A stretch of 64,000 nucleotides of DNA from Chitinophagaceae bacterium (GCA_025360525.1 JANYCA010000008.1:1-64000), one strand, 5' to 3'. Counted from the stretch's first letter, positions 48,801 through 57,137 are shown. A program made the numbers and translations. The notes: generated by a model not told the origin, from the sequence alone.

Positions 48801-49263
48801 TTTCAAAAGTTACATATGGATTATTTAGATCAACCCAATAGCCCATTTTTTTGGTGATATCATCCCATTTATCTTTAAAACGCATCACTACTTCCCTGCA
48901 TTTCTTATTGTAATCTTCAACAGATATTTTTTTTCCAATGTCTTCCTTAGTTATACCCAACTCCTTTTCTACGCCCAACTCAATGGGCAAACCATGGGTA
49001 TCCCAGCCGCCCTTGCGTTTTACTTGGAAGCCCTGCATGGTTTTATAGCGACAAACAAGATCTTTTAAGGTTCTTGAAATTACATGATGAATCCCTGGCA
49101 TTCCATTGGCGCTGGGCGGGCCTTCATAAAAAACAAATGGTACAGCACCCTCCCTTTCAGCTACGCTCTTCTCAAAAGCATTTATTTGCTCCCATTTGTT
49201 AAATAGCTCTTCCCCTATTGCTGGTAAATTAAGTTGCTGATATTCTTTGTACCTGACGCTCAT
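45853..49263 (-). CDS. ileS: Isoleucyl-tRNA synthetase
   Basis: IleRS charges tRNA-Ile and edits valine. The 1136-residue protein has the HIGH-type motif in PPSANGMPGIHH (about residue 52), the editing (CP1) domain with TTPWTLPSNLGL and DGTGIVHTAPAFG, the KMSKS-type loop NGNKMSKRLGN (about 690), and a C-terminal anticodon-binding region. It lacks the zinc-binding C-terminus of the E. coli type and resembles the longer IleS type found in Bacteroidota and eukaryotes. About 35 extra residues (LANPSKEGANEHP to NPPLEGREA, about 213-250) interrupt the editing-domain entry. They derive from inverted palindromic repeats. Confidence 0.95.
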   Translation of the reverse strand: MSVRYKEYQQLNLPAIGEELFNKWEQINAFEKSVAEREGAVPFVFYEGPPSANGMPGIHHVISRTLKDLVCRYKTMQGFQVKRKGGWDTHGLPIELGVEKELGITKEDIGKKISVEDYNKKCREVVMRFKDKWDDITKKMGYWVDLNNPYVTFENDYIETLWWCLSELYKKGYLYESVSIQPYSPAAGTGLSSHELNQPGTYKDVKDTSVVAMFRLANPSKEGANEHPAISKIFAAIAGSKNPPLEGREAFLMAWTTTPWTLPSNLGLTVGPNIDYVLVQTFNPYTHLSNNLILAKALVSKYFKAEGENGDFENYSAEVKLFPWKIIAEFKGEELEGVQYEQLLPSDANTLEKIEEITLGAQPFRVILGDFVTTEDGTGIVHTAPAFGADDYKVGKKNNLGILTLVDKQGKFIEGCGEFSGRYVKNYKDEKEYADVNIDIAVKLKLENRAFKVEKYEHSYPHCWRTDKPIIYYPLDAWFIKTTAVKDRMIELNKTINWKPAATGTGRFGNWLENMVDWNLSRSRFWGTPLPIWKTEDGEEEKCIGSIEELNNEIKNAASILGGDTNKHYLHEGILDLHKPYVDDIILVSTSGKPMKRVPDLIDVWFDSGAMPYAQWHFPFENKETFKQAFPADFIAEGVDQTRGWFYTLHALGVLLFDSVAYKTVVSNGLVLDKNGNKMSKRLGNVVDPFVTISTFGADATRWYLITNASPWDSLKFDAEGIKEVQRKFFGTLYNTYQFFALYANVDGFSFKEEYIAVKDRPEIDQWILSSLNSLIKTATGYFDDYEPTQAGRAIEEFVDSLLSNWYVRLCRRRFWKGEYEFDKICAYQTLYECLETLSKLMAPVAPFFADWLYSNLNEVSNRFTKESVHLLDYPKTNDAVIDIDLEKRMQLAQDACSLVLSLRKKVNIKVRQPLQKLLIPALDADMAARLKKVEEIIKAETNVKKIDVLGAENDFIKRKAKANFKTLGKKLGPKMKWAADAIAGFDTATIDKVLSGEYLLNPGYLAANEAPIIISGEDMEVSTDEIPGYEVANKGSLTAALDVTITPALKQEGDAREFVNKIQTIRKESGFALTDRIFIEVLENDAVQPALIQFKDYICAEILADSLAFIPVLATGSEIDVNNAILKVNVLKKGT
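48515..48620 (-). repeat. Pair of inverted palindromic repeats inserted in frame in ileS
   Basis: One copy lies at 48515-48540 (GCCTCCCTGCCCTCCAAAGG start on the plus strand). The other is an inverted copy at 48592-48620 (CCCCTTCTTTGGAGGGGTTG core). They flank about 50 bp encoding HPAISKIFAAIAGSK. The whole insert keeps frame and adds ANPSKEGA and NPPLEGREA to the protein. A related pair sits in icmF and a similar core in the MITE at 16.66 kb. Confidence 0.7.
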
Positions 49264-49295
49264 GTTTAACTGGTGTATTGTTGTAAAAATGTTGG

Positions 49296-49303
49296 CAAAG
49301 GTA
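49296..49303 (-). promoter_or_regulatory. TAnnTTTG -7 element of the ileS operon
   Basis: TACCTTTG on the minus strand, 32 bp ahead of the ileS start codon, matches the Bacteroidota -7 consensus exactly. No exact TTG was seen at the -33 position. Confidence 0.55.
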
Positions 49304-49600
49304 GTAAAATAGGGTTTTGCAGCATTATATTAAAACTTGTTAAAATAGAGTTTTAATAATTCCGGTGCTAAGTTTTCCACATTTTTTCTGTTTGGCATAG
49401 TATTGGGATTTTAGTTAGAGATAAGCGCCAAAGGAGATCTGATTTTTGCTTTTTTTGTAAGTAAACTTTGGGTGCGGTAGTAAAGAAAAGTTTGATCTTA
49501 TTTATAAAAACTTTTAGCACATCCCTTACACCAATGTTAAATTTGATAATAATGGTTGGTGCTAAACAATTTTGCTGGTTTAAGGTTTTATTAGGGTAAA

Positions 49601-49632
49601 GACGGGGGTATTCTTGCTCCCGTCATTTTTTA
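49601..49632 (+). terminator. Orphan plus-strand terminator between ileS and zapA
   Basis: GACGGGGG (49601-49608) pairs with CTCCCGTC (49617-49624), one G:U. A run of T follows (ATTTTTTAA). Both flanking genes are on the minus strand, so this ends a plus-strand transcript whose gene is not visible. The remaining gap (49264-49600) shows no ORF. A small RNA is possible. Confidence 0.55.
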
Positions 49633-49760
49633 AAATTGGAAGGTTCCGTTTTTAATTTCCATATATACTGCTGTTCAGTTGCAGCAAACCACATGAAACT
49701 AGTATATCAATTCATTATTCTAACAAAAAGTTTTGAGGTTCAGGTAATTCAGGTTAAAAA

Positions 49761-49790
49761 ATAAAGGCATCTTAAATAAGATGCCTTTAT
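49761..49790 (-). terminator. Terminator of the pheT-zapA cluster
   Basis: A 13-bp perfect stem (ATAAAGGCATCTT / AAGATGCCTTTAT) with a four-base loop is followed by T residues on the minus strand. It lies 27 bp past the zapA stop. Confidence 0.85.
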
Positions 49791-49816
49791 TTTTTATTTC
49801 TGCTGTTTTAATGCGA

Positions 49817-50101
49817 TTATAAAACCCTGTCTAGCTGATCCTCCATTTTCAGTAATGCATCGGCTATCACTGTTGATGCAACCGGATTTTTATCTTCTGC
49901 GGCCTGGGTTGCAAACCATATTAACACCATTGCAATATAATCCTGCATATCTTTTCCTCCGAACTGGGTTTTAAAATCAATTATTTTATCGTTGATAATT
50001 TTTAGTGTACCTCGTACCTGCTCCTCATCTTTCGGATTAATTTTTATGCGATAGGTACGGTCGCCAATTACAATATTGATAGGCAATAATTCTGCTGTCA
50101 T
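49817..50101 (-). CDS. zapA: Cell division protein ZapA
   Basis: ZapA binds and bundles FtsZ filaments at the division ring. The start at ATG 50101 gives 94 residues (MTAELLPINIVIGDRTYRIKI). A GTG three codons earlier is possible. The N-terminal beta part (VIGDRTYRIKINPKDEEQVR) and the C-terminal helix (KDMQDYIAMVLIWFATQAAE) fit the family. It starts one base after the coiled-coil gene upstream ends and is in the same operon. Confidence 0.85.
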   Translation of the reverse strand: MTAELLPINIVIGDRTYRIKINPKDEEQVRGTLKIINDKIIDFKTQFGGKDMQDYIAMVLIWFATQAAEDKNPVASTVIADALLKMEDQLDRVL

Positions 50102-50102
50102 T

Positions 50103-50390
50103 TTATTCACTTATTAGGGCAATACATTTATCAAGTTCTTTTATATACTGGCCAAGTTGTTTATCAAAGGATTTTTTATCTGTCTCATTCATCTCTCCTG
50201 CAGCTGATTTTAAAATACTTACCTGCGTCTGCAACTGGCTAATTTCTGCAAATTGCTTTTCATTCAATTCTTTTAATTCACTTAGTGCTGTGTTCAAGGA
50301 TTCATTTTGCTTTTGCAGCAGCAGGTATTGCTTCAGCAATTGCTGAAGTTTGGTGTTAACTCTTTTAATATCGTTTTCTAATGCTTGCAT
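50103..50390 (-). CDS. Small coiled-coil protein preceding zapA
   Basis: The 95-residue protein is predicted to be almost fully helical, with heptad-like hydrophobics (LENDIKRVNTKLQQLLKQYL, LNTALSELKELNEKQFAEIS, LQTQVSILK). No enzyme motif is present. A small coiled-coil gene before zapA recalls the ZapA-ZapB partnership of other bacteria, but sequence similarity to ZapB was not established. It is about 70 bp after pheT and one base from zapA, so a division role is a reasonable inference. Confidence 0.75.
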   Translation of the reverse strand: MQALENDIKRVNTKLQQLLKQYLLLQKQNESLNTALSELKELNEKQFAEISQLQTQVSILKSAAGEMNETDKKSFDKQLGQYIKELDKCIALISE

Positions 50391-50460
50391 AAAAACTTTG
50401 ACAGACGCATGAATTTTCGACTCATTGCTTTATCGTCCACCGGTTAACAGTGCCCTGGCA

Positions 50461-52902
50461 TTACTTCCTTACTTCGGCACTCAACTCGCTTTCGTAAGAT
50501 GCGATAATCTTACCCATCATTGCATCAATTTCTTTGTCAGTCATGGTTTTTTCTTCATCCAAAAAAGCAAAATTGATGGCCATTGATTTTTTACCGACAC
50601 CCAGTTTTTCACTTTCAAAAATATCAAACAGGTTAACTGATACTAGCTTTTTTACTCCTGCATTGTAGGTGGCTTTTTCAATGGCAACATATTCTATCGA
50701 TTTATCCACCACAATGGAAATATCTCTTTGAGCCGAAGGGAATTTAGGGATTTCTTTATACGCTGTTTTTACTTTCTTATTAAGATTAAGCACTACATCC
50801 CATGCAATATCTACATAAAAAACGGGCTGCTTTATATCAAACCTATCCAGCACCTTTTTGCTAACACTGCCAGCCAGCGCTACCATTTCATTATCGATTT
50901 TGGCATTCAAACACATATCAACTGCATCATTTTCTATAAGCTTAAAACTGCTAAGGTTGAGCCCCAGCAACTGTATGATTTTATTGCAAATAGCTTTTGC
51001 ATAATAAATATCCGCTTTCTCAGCTTTTGTTTTCCAACTATCTGCACACCTATTTCCGGTAATAAATATTGATAGGCGTTGCTCTTCCCTGTATTGTGCC
51101 AAGGCCTCTGTACTGTAAATTTTGCCGAATTCAAAAAACTGCAAGTCTGCATTTCGTCTGTTAAGATTGTAAGCAACACTTTCCAGGCCTGTTTCCATCA
51201 TGGAAGGTCGCATTACATTTAGGTCTGCACTCAGGCTATTGATCATTTTTACAGTAGATGCTAACACCTCGGGCGAAAAATAAGCTGCATTGGTGATGCT
51301 ATTGGTAAAAATTTCGTTAAAGCCAAGCCCTGTTAAATAACTGGCAACTTTTTCTTTATAAGCAGCTTCTCTGCCAAGTGTTTCCACAGCAGGCGATATA
51401 CTGATAGCAGCAGGTATATCAATATTATCCAGACCATCTATCCGCATTATTTCTTCTACAATATCTGCCGGAATGGTAATGTCCGGCTTACTAAACGGCA
51501 CGGCCACCCTGATATCATCCTGACCTTCTTTTACAATTTCAAAACCAAGGCCCGTAAGAATATTTTTGATGGTATCTCCGTGATAATTTTTGCCGCTCAG
51601 CTTTTTTAAATAATGATATTTAAGCGCTACTTCTGTTTTATCTTTTGGCGCAGGGTATACATCAATTACATCCGAATCAATCATACCTCCGGCAATTTCC
51701 TTAATCATTGCAGCAGCTCTTTTTAATACCAATACGGTACTGCTGATGTCGACACCTTTTTCAAAACGGGTAGCGGCATCTGTACGCAAACCATGGCGGA
51801 AAGATGTTTTGCGGATAGCTATGGGATTAAACCATGCACTTTCTAAAAAAATATTAACCGTATCATTTTTAACACCGCTATGCAAGCCGCCATAAACACC
51901 CGCAATGCACATGGGGCCAGCCTCATCGCAGATCATTAAATCTGTTGCAGTCAGTTTTCTTTCCTTCTCATCCAGCGTAATAAAGGGATCACCTTTACGT
52001 AAGTTTTTCACAATAATTTTTCTGCCTGCAACTTTATCGGCATCAAAAGCATGCAACGGCTGCCCCGTTTCGTGTAAAATAAAATTCGTTATATCTACGA
52101 TATTATTGATAGGCCGTAAGCCAATACTTTTCAATTTTTGTTTAAGCCAAACGGGGCTTTCTGTAATTTTAACGCCTTGAATGCTGATGGCCGCATAACG
52201 CTGGCAGGCTTCCTTATTTTCAATAGTTACTGTAAAAGGAATGCCCTTATCCTCAGCCTTTAATGCGTTGGCCGATGGGGTATTTTTGTACGGTAATTTT
52301 ACATGAGTGTCTTTTTTTATGTGGTGCGATAAGTAGGCGCAAACATCTTTGGCAACACCTAAATGACTCATGGCGTCCATCCTGTTGGGCGTAAGGCCAA
52401 TCTCAAAAATAAAATCTGTATATGGATGAAAATAATCGGCGGCAGGAATGCCGATAGCTACATCATCCGGCAAAATCATTATACCGGCGTGATTATCACT
52501 CAGGCCAATTTCATCTTCTGCACAAATCATCCCAAAACTTTCAACACCGCGTATTTTCGCCTTTTTCATTGTTAAAGGCTCGCCACCAACAGGATAAATA
52601 GTTGTTCCAATGGTAGCAACAACCACTTTTTGCCCAACGGCTACATTTGGTGCGCCGCAAACAATTTGCAAAGGCGCTTCTGTTCCAATATTTACTTTAG
52701 TTAAACTAAGTTTATCCGCATCCGGATGCTTTTCGCATTCCAGCACCTCTCCAATTACCAATCCCTGCAAACCACCTTTTAATTCTTCATATTGTTTAAG
52801 ACTCTCTACTTCAAGCCCGATGGAGGTTAATATTTTACTCAATTTTTCCGGTTCAATTTTTTCCGGTAAATACTCACTAAGCCAGTTATAACTAATAGTC
52901 AT
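50461..52902 (-). CDS. pheT: Phenylalanyl-tRNA synthetase, beta subunit
   Basis: PheT supplies the editing and tRNA-binding parts of the alpha2beta2 enzyme. The 813-residue protein begins TISYNWLSEYLPEKIEPEKL, with an EMAP-like tRNA-binding domain (about 40-150, GLVIGEVLECEKHPDADKLS). The B3/B4 editing region follows (IVDITNFILHETGQPLHAFD), then a B5 domain, a synthetase-like core (NEIFTNSITNAAYFS, MRPSMMETGLESVAYNLNRR) and a C-terminal FDX-ACB domain (PKFPSAQRDISIVVDKSI). pheS is not adjacent, as is common in Bacteroidota. It heads the zapA cluster and is divergent from dnaB. Confidence 0.96.
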   Translation of the reverse strand: MTISYNWLSEYLPEKIEPEKLSKILTSIGLEVESLKQYEELKGGLQGLVIGEVLECEKHPDADKLSLTKVNIGTEAPLQIVCGAPNVAVGQKVVVATIGTTIYPVGGEPLTMKKAKIRGVESFGMICAEDEIGLSDNHAGIMILPDDVAIGIPAADYFHPYTDFIFEIGLTPNRMDAMSHLGVAKDVCAYLSHHIKKDTHVKLPYKNTPSANALKAEDKGIPFTVTIENKEACQRYAAISIQGVKITESPVWLKQKLKSIGLRPINNIVDITNFILHETGQPLHAFDADKVAGRKIIVKNLRKGDPFITLDEKERKLTATDLMICDEAGPMCIAGVYGGLHSGVKNDTVNIFLESAWFNPIAIRKTSFRHGLRTDAATRFEKGVDISSTVLVLKRAAAMIKEIAGGMIDSDVIDVYPAPKDKTEVALKYHYLKKLSGKNYHGDTIKNILTGLGFEIVKEGQDDIRVAVPFSKPDITIPADIVEEIMRIDGLDNIDIPAAISISPAVETLGREAAYKEKVASYLTGLGFNEIFTNSITNAAYFSPEVLASTVKMINSLSADLNVMRPSMMETGLESVAYNLNRRNADLQFFEFGKIYSTEALAQYREEQRLSIFITGNRCADSWKTKAEKADIYYAKAICNKIIQLLGLNLSSFKLIENDAVDMCLNAKIDNEMVALAGSVSKKVLDRFDIKQPVFYVDIAWDVVLNLNKKVKTAYKEIPKFPSAQRDISIVVDKSIEYVAIEKATYNAGVKKLVSVNLFDIFESEKLGVGKKSMAINFAFLDEEKTMTDKEIDAMMGKIIASYESELSAEVRK

Positions 52903-52930
52903 TGATAGTCGCTTTTATATGTTGATTCCG

Positions 52931-52938
52931 CAAAGATA
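52931..52938 (-). promoter_or_regulatory. TAnnTTTG -7 element of pheT
   Basis: TATCTTTG on the minus strand, 28 bp ahead of the pheT start, is a perfect -7 match. No clear -33 TTG accompanies it. Confidence 0.55.
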
Positions 52939-53244
52939 ACTATTGGCAGTTTTGATAACTAAAGGGATTTGTCTGGTTTAAGTTTCCCCAACAAATTAAT
53001 TTATAATGCTGCCGAAAAAGGTGAAAAACAATTTATTTAAACCTGCATTTAATATTACCAGGTAAAAAGCAGAAAAAGACAATCTTTAAAAGTAAAAAAA
53101 CAAATTTTAAACTATAAAAAACGTTGGGTTTAATTAGCGAAAAAACAACGCCAAAAAAAATGTAGCTGGGTGCAGAAATAAAAGTTATCTATTTTTTCGA
53201 TGTTAATAAATTGTTACGTAAATGGACTCCATTTGAAAAATGGC

Positions 53245-53345
53245 TGTGCATAAGCCTGTTTAATACCTGTGGATAACCTACTTTTGCCTGTGGAATACAG
53301 GTGGAAAATAGTATTGGAAAGCAGGCAAGCACAATATGTGAATAA
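53245..53345 (+). promoter_or_regulatory. DnaA-box cluster upstream of dnaB: candidate oriC or DnaA-controlled promoter
   Basis: Three perfect matches to the DnaA box (TGTGNATAA, the complement of TTATNCACA) lie in the same orientation: TGTGCATAA (53245-53253), TGTGGATAA (53268-53276) and TGTGAATAA (53337-53345). A fourth, weaker site TGTGGAATA is at 53289-53297. The first three of these four are 21-23 bp apart, about two helical turns. TACTTTTG (53279-53286), a perfect -7 box, lies among them. The 270 bp to the left (about 52970-53240) are very A/T-rich with many A-runs, as in an unwinding region. Genes diverge from here: pheT leftward, dnaB rightward. Confidence 0.6.
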
Positions 53346-53494
53346 TCTTGACAGAATTTGACTTTATCTTAGCCGCCCCGATCAATTTTCGATACCAATC
53401 CTTTAGTACGTACCCGCTGCTCACTATTAAAATTGGTATCGGCTGATTTACCGGGTTCTTTAATTTTTCGCAGCAAAACACAACCTAACACTAC

Positions 53495-55057
53495 ATGGAA
53501 TTTACCAACGTTAATAAAGATAGAAAGACCAGAAGAAAACCCAACCTTGATTTAGGGAATATGGTTTTTGGCAAAGTACCACCCCAGGCAAAAGACCTTG
53601 AAGAAGCAGTATTGGGCGCCATCATGCTTGAAAAAAGCGCATTTGATACCGTAGTTGAAATATTAAAACCGGAATGTTTTTATTCAGATGCCAACCAACG
53701 GATTTACCGTGCAATGCAATCTCTTACCGGAAAAAACTTGCCCATCGATTTATTAACTGTTGTGGAAGAATTGAGGGTAAAAGAAGAACTCGAACTGGTA
53801 GGCGGGCCTTATTATGTTTCTAAATTAACCAATTCGGTGGTTTCTTCTGCCAACCTTGAAGCTCACTCGAGGATTGTATTACAAAAGTTTATTCAAAGAG
53901 AATTGATACGCATTAGCGGAGAAATAATTGGTGACGCCTATGAAGACAGTACAGACGTTTTTGACCTTTTGGACGATGCGGAAACCAAGCTCTATGAAAT
54001 TACCAACAATCACCTGCGTAAAAACTTTGATGATATCAATACGGTATTGGTAAAAACCATTCAGCGTATTGAAGAAATGCGCAACAGGGAAGAAGATTTA
54101 ACGGGTGTTCCCAGTGGTTTTCCTTCGCTTGATAAATTAACTTACGGCTGGCAACCCACCGATTTAATTATTCTGGCAGCAAGGCCATCTGTGGGTAAAA
54201 CAGCTTTTGCACTTAACCTTACCCGTACTGCTGCATTGCATCCTACCAAGCCAACAGCAGTTGCCTTTTTTAGCCTGGAGATGAGTGCCGGACAATTGGT
54301 ACAACGAATTTTAAGCGCTGAAAGTGAAATATGGCTGGAGAAAATTTCCCGTGGTAAGTTGGAAGAGCACGAGATGAAACAGCTGTACAAAAAAGGAATT
54401 GAGCGCCTGAGCAATGCACCCATTTATATTGATGATTCTGCAGCATTAAATATTTTTGAACTGCGGGCTAAATGTCGCCGACTTAAAAACAAACACAATG
54501 TAGGTTTAATAATTATTGATTACCTGCAGTTGATGAGTGGGGGTGGCGACAATAAAAATGGTAACAGGGAGCAGGAGATCAGTCGTATATCAAGAGATTT
54601 AAAAGGACTTGCAAAAGAGCTGCAGGTACCTATTATTGCGTTATCGCAGTTGAGCAGAGAGGTGGAGAAAAGAAAAGAAGGAGCTAAAATTCCACAGTTA
54701 AGTGATTTGAGAGAATCGGGTGCCATTGAGCAGGATGCCGACATGGTAATGTTCCTGTACAGGCCGGAGTATTACGAGATTACAGCCAATGAAATGGGCG
54801 AAAGCAACAAGGGGGAAACTTATGTAAAAATTGCCAAACACCGGAACGGTAGCCTGGATACTGTTAAATTAAAAGCACTGCTGCACATTCAAAAATTTAT
54901 AGAAGATGAAGATGGGGGTGGTGATTTTGGCGGCGCTCCATCGGGTGGCAATTTCAGGCCGGTAAAAGATGATGAAGGTAGCGCCGGCGCAAAGTTATAT
55001 ATACAAAAAGGCAGCAAAATGAATGATGGCGCTTTTGATGATGATGCACCGTTCTAG
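53495..55057 (+). CDS. dnaB: Replicative DNA helicase DnaB
   Basis: DnaB is the hexameric helicase that unwinds DNA at the replication fork. The 520-residue protein has the N-terminal helical domain (PPQAKDLEEAVLGAIMLEKS), a linker, and a RecA-like C-terminal domain. That domain has Walker A (LAARPSVGKTAFALNL, about 227-242), GLIIIDYLQLMSG (Walker B) and QDADMVMFLYRPEYY. It ends with a glycine-rich acidic tail (GGGDFGGAPSGGNFRP). No intein is present, although DnaB is a common intein site. The upstream DnaA-box cluster suggests DnaA control or nearness to the origin. Confidence 0.97.
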   Translation: MEFTNVNKDRKTRRKPNLDLGNMVFGKVPPQAKDLEEAVLGAIMLEKSAFDTVVEILKPECFYSDANQRIYRAMQSLTGKNLPIDLLTVVEELRVKEELELVGGPYYVSKLTNSVVSSANLEAHSRIVLQKFIQRELIRISGEIIGDAYEDSTDVFDLLDDAETKLYEITNNHLRKNFDDINTVLVKTIQRIEEMRNREEDLTGVPSGFPSLDKLTYGWQPTDLIILAARPSVGKTAFALNLTRTAALHPTKPTAVAFFSLEMSAGQLVQRILSAESEIWLEKISRGKLEEHEMKQLYKKGIERLSNAPIYIDDSAALNIFELRAKCRRLKNKHNVGLIIIDYLQLMSGGGDNKNGNREQEISRISRDLKGLAKELQVPIIALSQLSREVEKRKEGAKIPQLSDLRESGAIEQDADMVMFLYRPEYYEITANEMGESNKGETYVKIAKHRNGSLDTVKLKALLHIQKFIEDEDGGGDFGGAPSGGNFRPVKDDEGSAGAKLYIQKGSKMNDGAFDDDAPF

Positions 55058-55079
55058 TTAATAATTGTAAGGAATAATG

Positions 55080-55120
55080 GAGAATGAAGAATTGATTTTA
55101 ATACTTCATTCTCTTTTTTT
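55080..55120 (+). terminator. Terminator of dnaB
   Basis: GAGAATGAAG (55080-55089) pairs with CTTCATTCTC (55104-55113), followed by eight T. It is 22 bp after the stop. Confidence 0.9.
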
Positions 55121-55252
55121 TATCCGGGTTGAAAAAATTCAGCGTAAATAAATTCGGTAATTTTATTCAGATAAATTTGGCTGGAAAGCTTGTGTGTAGA
55201 TGATGTAATAAATACAAGTGAATACAGTCAGGAACCGAAGTAAAGATCAAAA

Positions 55253-55966
55253 ATGGCACTACCTTTTTTTTATGTTGAGGATATTCTGCCTTCAACGTTT
55301 TCCGTTGTTTTAAATGAAGAAACATCCAAACACATTGTGCAGGTACTACGTATGCAGAACAGTGAACAGTTGCAATTAACCGACGGAAAAGGCAACTTAT
55401 TTGTAGCAGAAATTACTGACAACAACAGAAAAAAATGTGGTGTAAAAATTGTGACAACAACCCCTGACAATCCTAAACCGTCAGCAGATACTACCATTGC
55501 TATTTCATTGATAAAAAATGCGAACCGCTTTGAATGGTTTTTAGAAAAAGCAACAGAGATAGGCGTTACAGCCATCATTCCACTTATTTGCAGCCGCACA
55601 GAGAAACAACATTTTCGGCAGGAGCGCATGCAGGGCATATTAATCAGCGCCATGCTGCAATCGCAACAAACCTGGCTGCCCGTGCTGCATGCCCCAACAA
55701 AATTTAATGAGGTAATTAAGCAATCAACCCAACAACAAAAAATGATTGCACATTGTGAAGAGGAAAAATTTAAAGTTAAACTTGGCCAACAACCTGCCAA
55801 CCAATCAACGGCCCAACTTATTTTAATTGGACCAGAAGGAGACTTTACCGCTGAAGAAATTGACCAGGCTTTACAAAATAATTTTATTGCTGTTGCATTG
55901 GGCAATACCCGGTTAAGAACCGAAACCGCCGGAGTGGTAGCTGCCACATTGCTTTGCGTAAAATAA
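55253..55966 (+). CDS. rsmE: 16S rRNA (uracil1498-N3)-methyltransferase
   Basis: RsmE methylates U1498 of 16S rRNA. The 237-residue protein has the SPOUT layout: an N-terminal PUA-like part (FYVEDILPSTFSVVLNEETSKHIVQVLRM), AISLIKNANRFEWFLEKATEIGVTAIIPL, and the SAM-binding knot ILIGPEGDFTAEEID then ALGNTRLRTETAGVVAATLL. The length is typical. It starts 140 bp after the dnaB terminator and is followed 97 bp later by another 16S methyltransferase, rsmA. Confidence 0.93.
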   Translation: MALPFFYVEDILPSTFSVVLNEETSKHIVQVLRMQNSEQLQLTDGKGNLFVAEITDNNRKKCGVKIVTTTPDNPKPSADTTIAISLIKNANRFEWFLEKATEIGVTAIIPLICSRTEKQHFRQERMQGILISAMLQSQQTWLPVLHAPTKFNEVIKQSTQQQKMIAHCEEEKFKVKLGQQPANQSTAQLILIGPEGDFTAEEIDQALQNNFIAVALGNTRLRTETAGVVAATLLCVK

Positions 55967-56063
55967 CTGGAGTACGCAAATAACCCGGTTTTGGTTGCAA
56001 TCAATCTTCTTACTTAAATACTGTAATTTCACGACCGGTTAATAAAACAAACACCCATTTATT

Positions 56064-56819
56064 TTGAAATTAAAAAAATCTCTTGGTCAGCATTTTCTAA
56101 AAGATGAAAGTATTATAAAACAAATTGTTGATGCTTTAAAAGAAGACAGTTTTACCAACCTTTTAGAGGTAGGCCCGGGTGGTGGTGCCCTAACAAAATA
56201 TTTAATTCAAATACCAGATATAAATTTTAAAGCTGTAGAATTAGATGATACAAAAACAGCCTATCTGCAAAAAAATTACCCGGTTTTAAAAGATAAAATT
56301 ATTGCCCAAAGTTTTTTAAATATTGATGCCCCTTTTGATGAACCATTTGTAGTGATCGGAAATTTTCCCTATAATATTTCTACCCAAATTTTATTTAAAG
56401 TTTTAGATTGGAGAAACCAGGTGCCGGTAGTTATTGGGATGTTTCAAAAAGAGGTGGCAGAAAGGGCAGCAAGTAAGGAAGGCAGCAAAGTGTACGGTGT
56501 TTTAAGCGTATTGATACAGGCTTTTTACCAGGTAGATTATTTGTTTGACGTAAGCAATGAATGCTTTACGCCTCCGCCCAAAGTGCAAAGCGGTGTAATT
56601 CGTTTAAGGCGAAGAAAAATTGACTTAAATTATACCAGCGAAAAATCATTCAGGCTATTGGTTAAAACGGCTTTTGGACAGCGCCGCAAAACATTGCGCA
56701 ATGCTGTTAAAGGGATGTTTTCGCCCGAAGTATTGCAGGATGAAATTTTCAATAAAAGAGCAGAAGCGTTAAGCCTGGAAGATTTTGCTGCACTTACTTT
56801 TAGAATGAATGGTGCATAA
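56064..56819 (+). CDS. rsmA: 16S rRNA dimethyladenosine transferase
   Basis: RsmA (KsgA) dimethylates A1518 and A1519 of 16S rRNA late in small-subunit assembly. The protein of 251 residues reads KLKKSLGQHFLKDESI, the family N-terminus. Only a TTG (56064) can start it at the right place, so TTG initiation is likely. Motifs are LLEVGPGGGALTKYL (SAM), VIGNFPYNISTQILF (catalytic NLPY-type, here NFPY) and FTPPPKVQSGVIRL. The low-efficiency start may keep expression low. The long minus-strand open frame opposite rsmE has no support. Confidence 0.94.
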   Translation: MKLKKSLGQHFLKDESIIKQIVDALKEDSFTNLLEVGPGGGALTKYLIQIPDINFKAVELDDTKTAYLQKNYPVLKDKIIAQSFLNIDAPFDEPFVVIGNFPYNISTQILFKVLDWRNQVPVVIGMFQKEVAERAASKEGSKVYGVLSVLIQAFYQVDYLFDVSNECFTPPPKVQSGVIRLRRRKIDLNYTSEKSFRLLVKTAFGQRRKTLRNAVKGMFSPEVLQDEIFNKRAEALSLEDFAALTFRMNGA

Positions 56820-57137
56820 AAATTCATCCGCTTATATCAATCAACCAGTGGTTTTAACCGATTACTTTACCTGCTAAGAGTTTGGTGTTTCCTAACTGGT
56901 TTACGGAAATCACCTCCGCAAAAAAACTAACAACTGTTATCTTTCATTTGCTATCTGTACTTTTGTAATCGTTGCTTGCATGCATTCGCCAGATTTACCT
57001 GTTTTCTCAGTAAATGTTATTTCATACTTAATTGTTGATGACAAATTTAGTTTAGTTGAAAAATGGTATTCAGTACAAGTGAGTGACACAACGATGCCCG
57101 GCAGAGAACAAATGCCTGTACCATAAAAATTTTAATT
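56820..57137. other. Leader region of icmF
   Basis: No gene is visible. TACTTTTG at 56958-56965 is a perfect TAnnTTTG box about 170 bp before icmF and may be its promoter, leaving a long untranslated leader. No B12-box-like sequence (cobalamin riboswitch core) was recognised in this leader. Confidence 0.35.

Noticed and set aside
49264..49330. T-box leader for ileS or pheT
   Set aside because: Both genes have promoter boxes about 30 bp from the start codon, leaving no room for a T-box.
53365..53372. TATCTTAG as the dnaB promoter
   Set aside because: One mismatch to the -7 consensus, and the TTG upstream is only 14 bp away. TACTTTTG at 53279-53286 is the better match.
55270..56004. A 244-codon open frame on the minus strand opposite rsmE
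   Set aside because: It mirrors a well-supported gene, and its translation is rich in Ser/Cys/Val without any recognisable family, as expected for an antisense shadow.
56820..57137. Cobalamin riboswitch ahead of icmF
   Set aside because: Expected because of B12 use, but no B12-box core or matching fold was seen in the leader.
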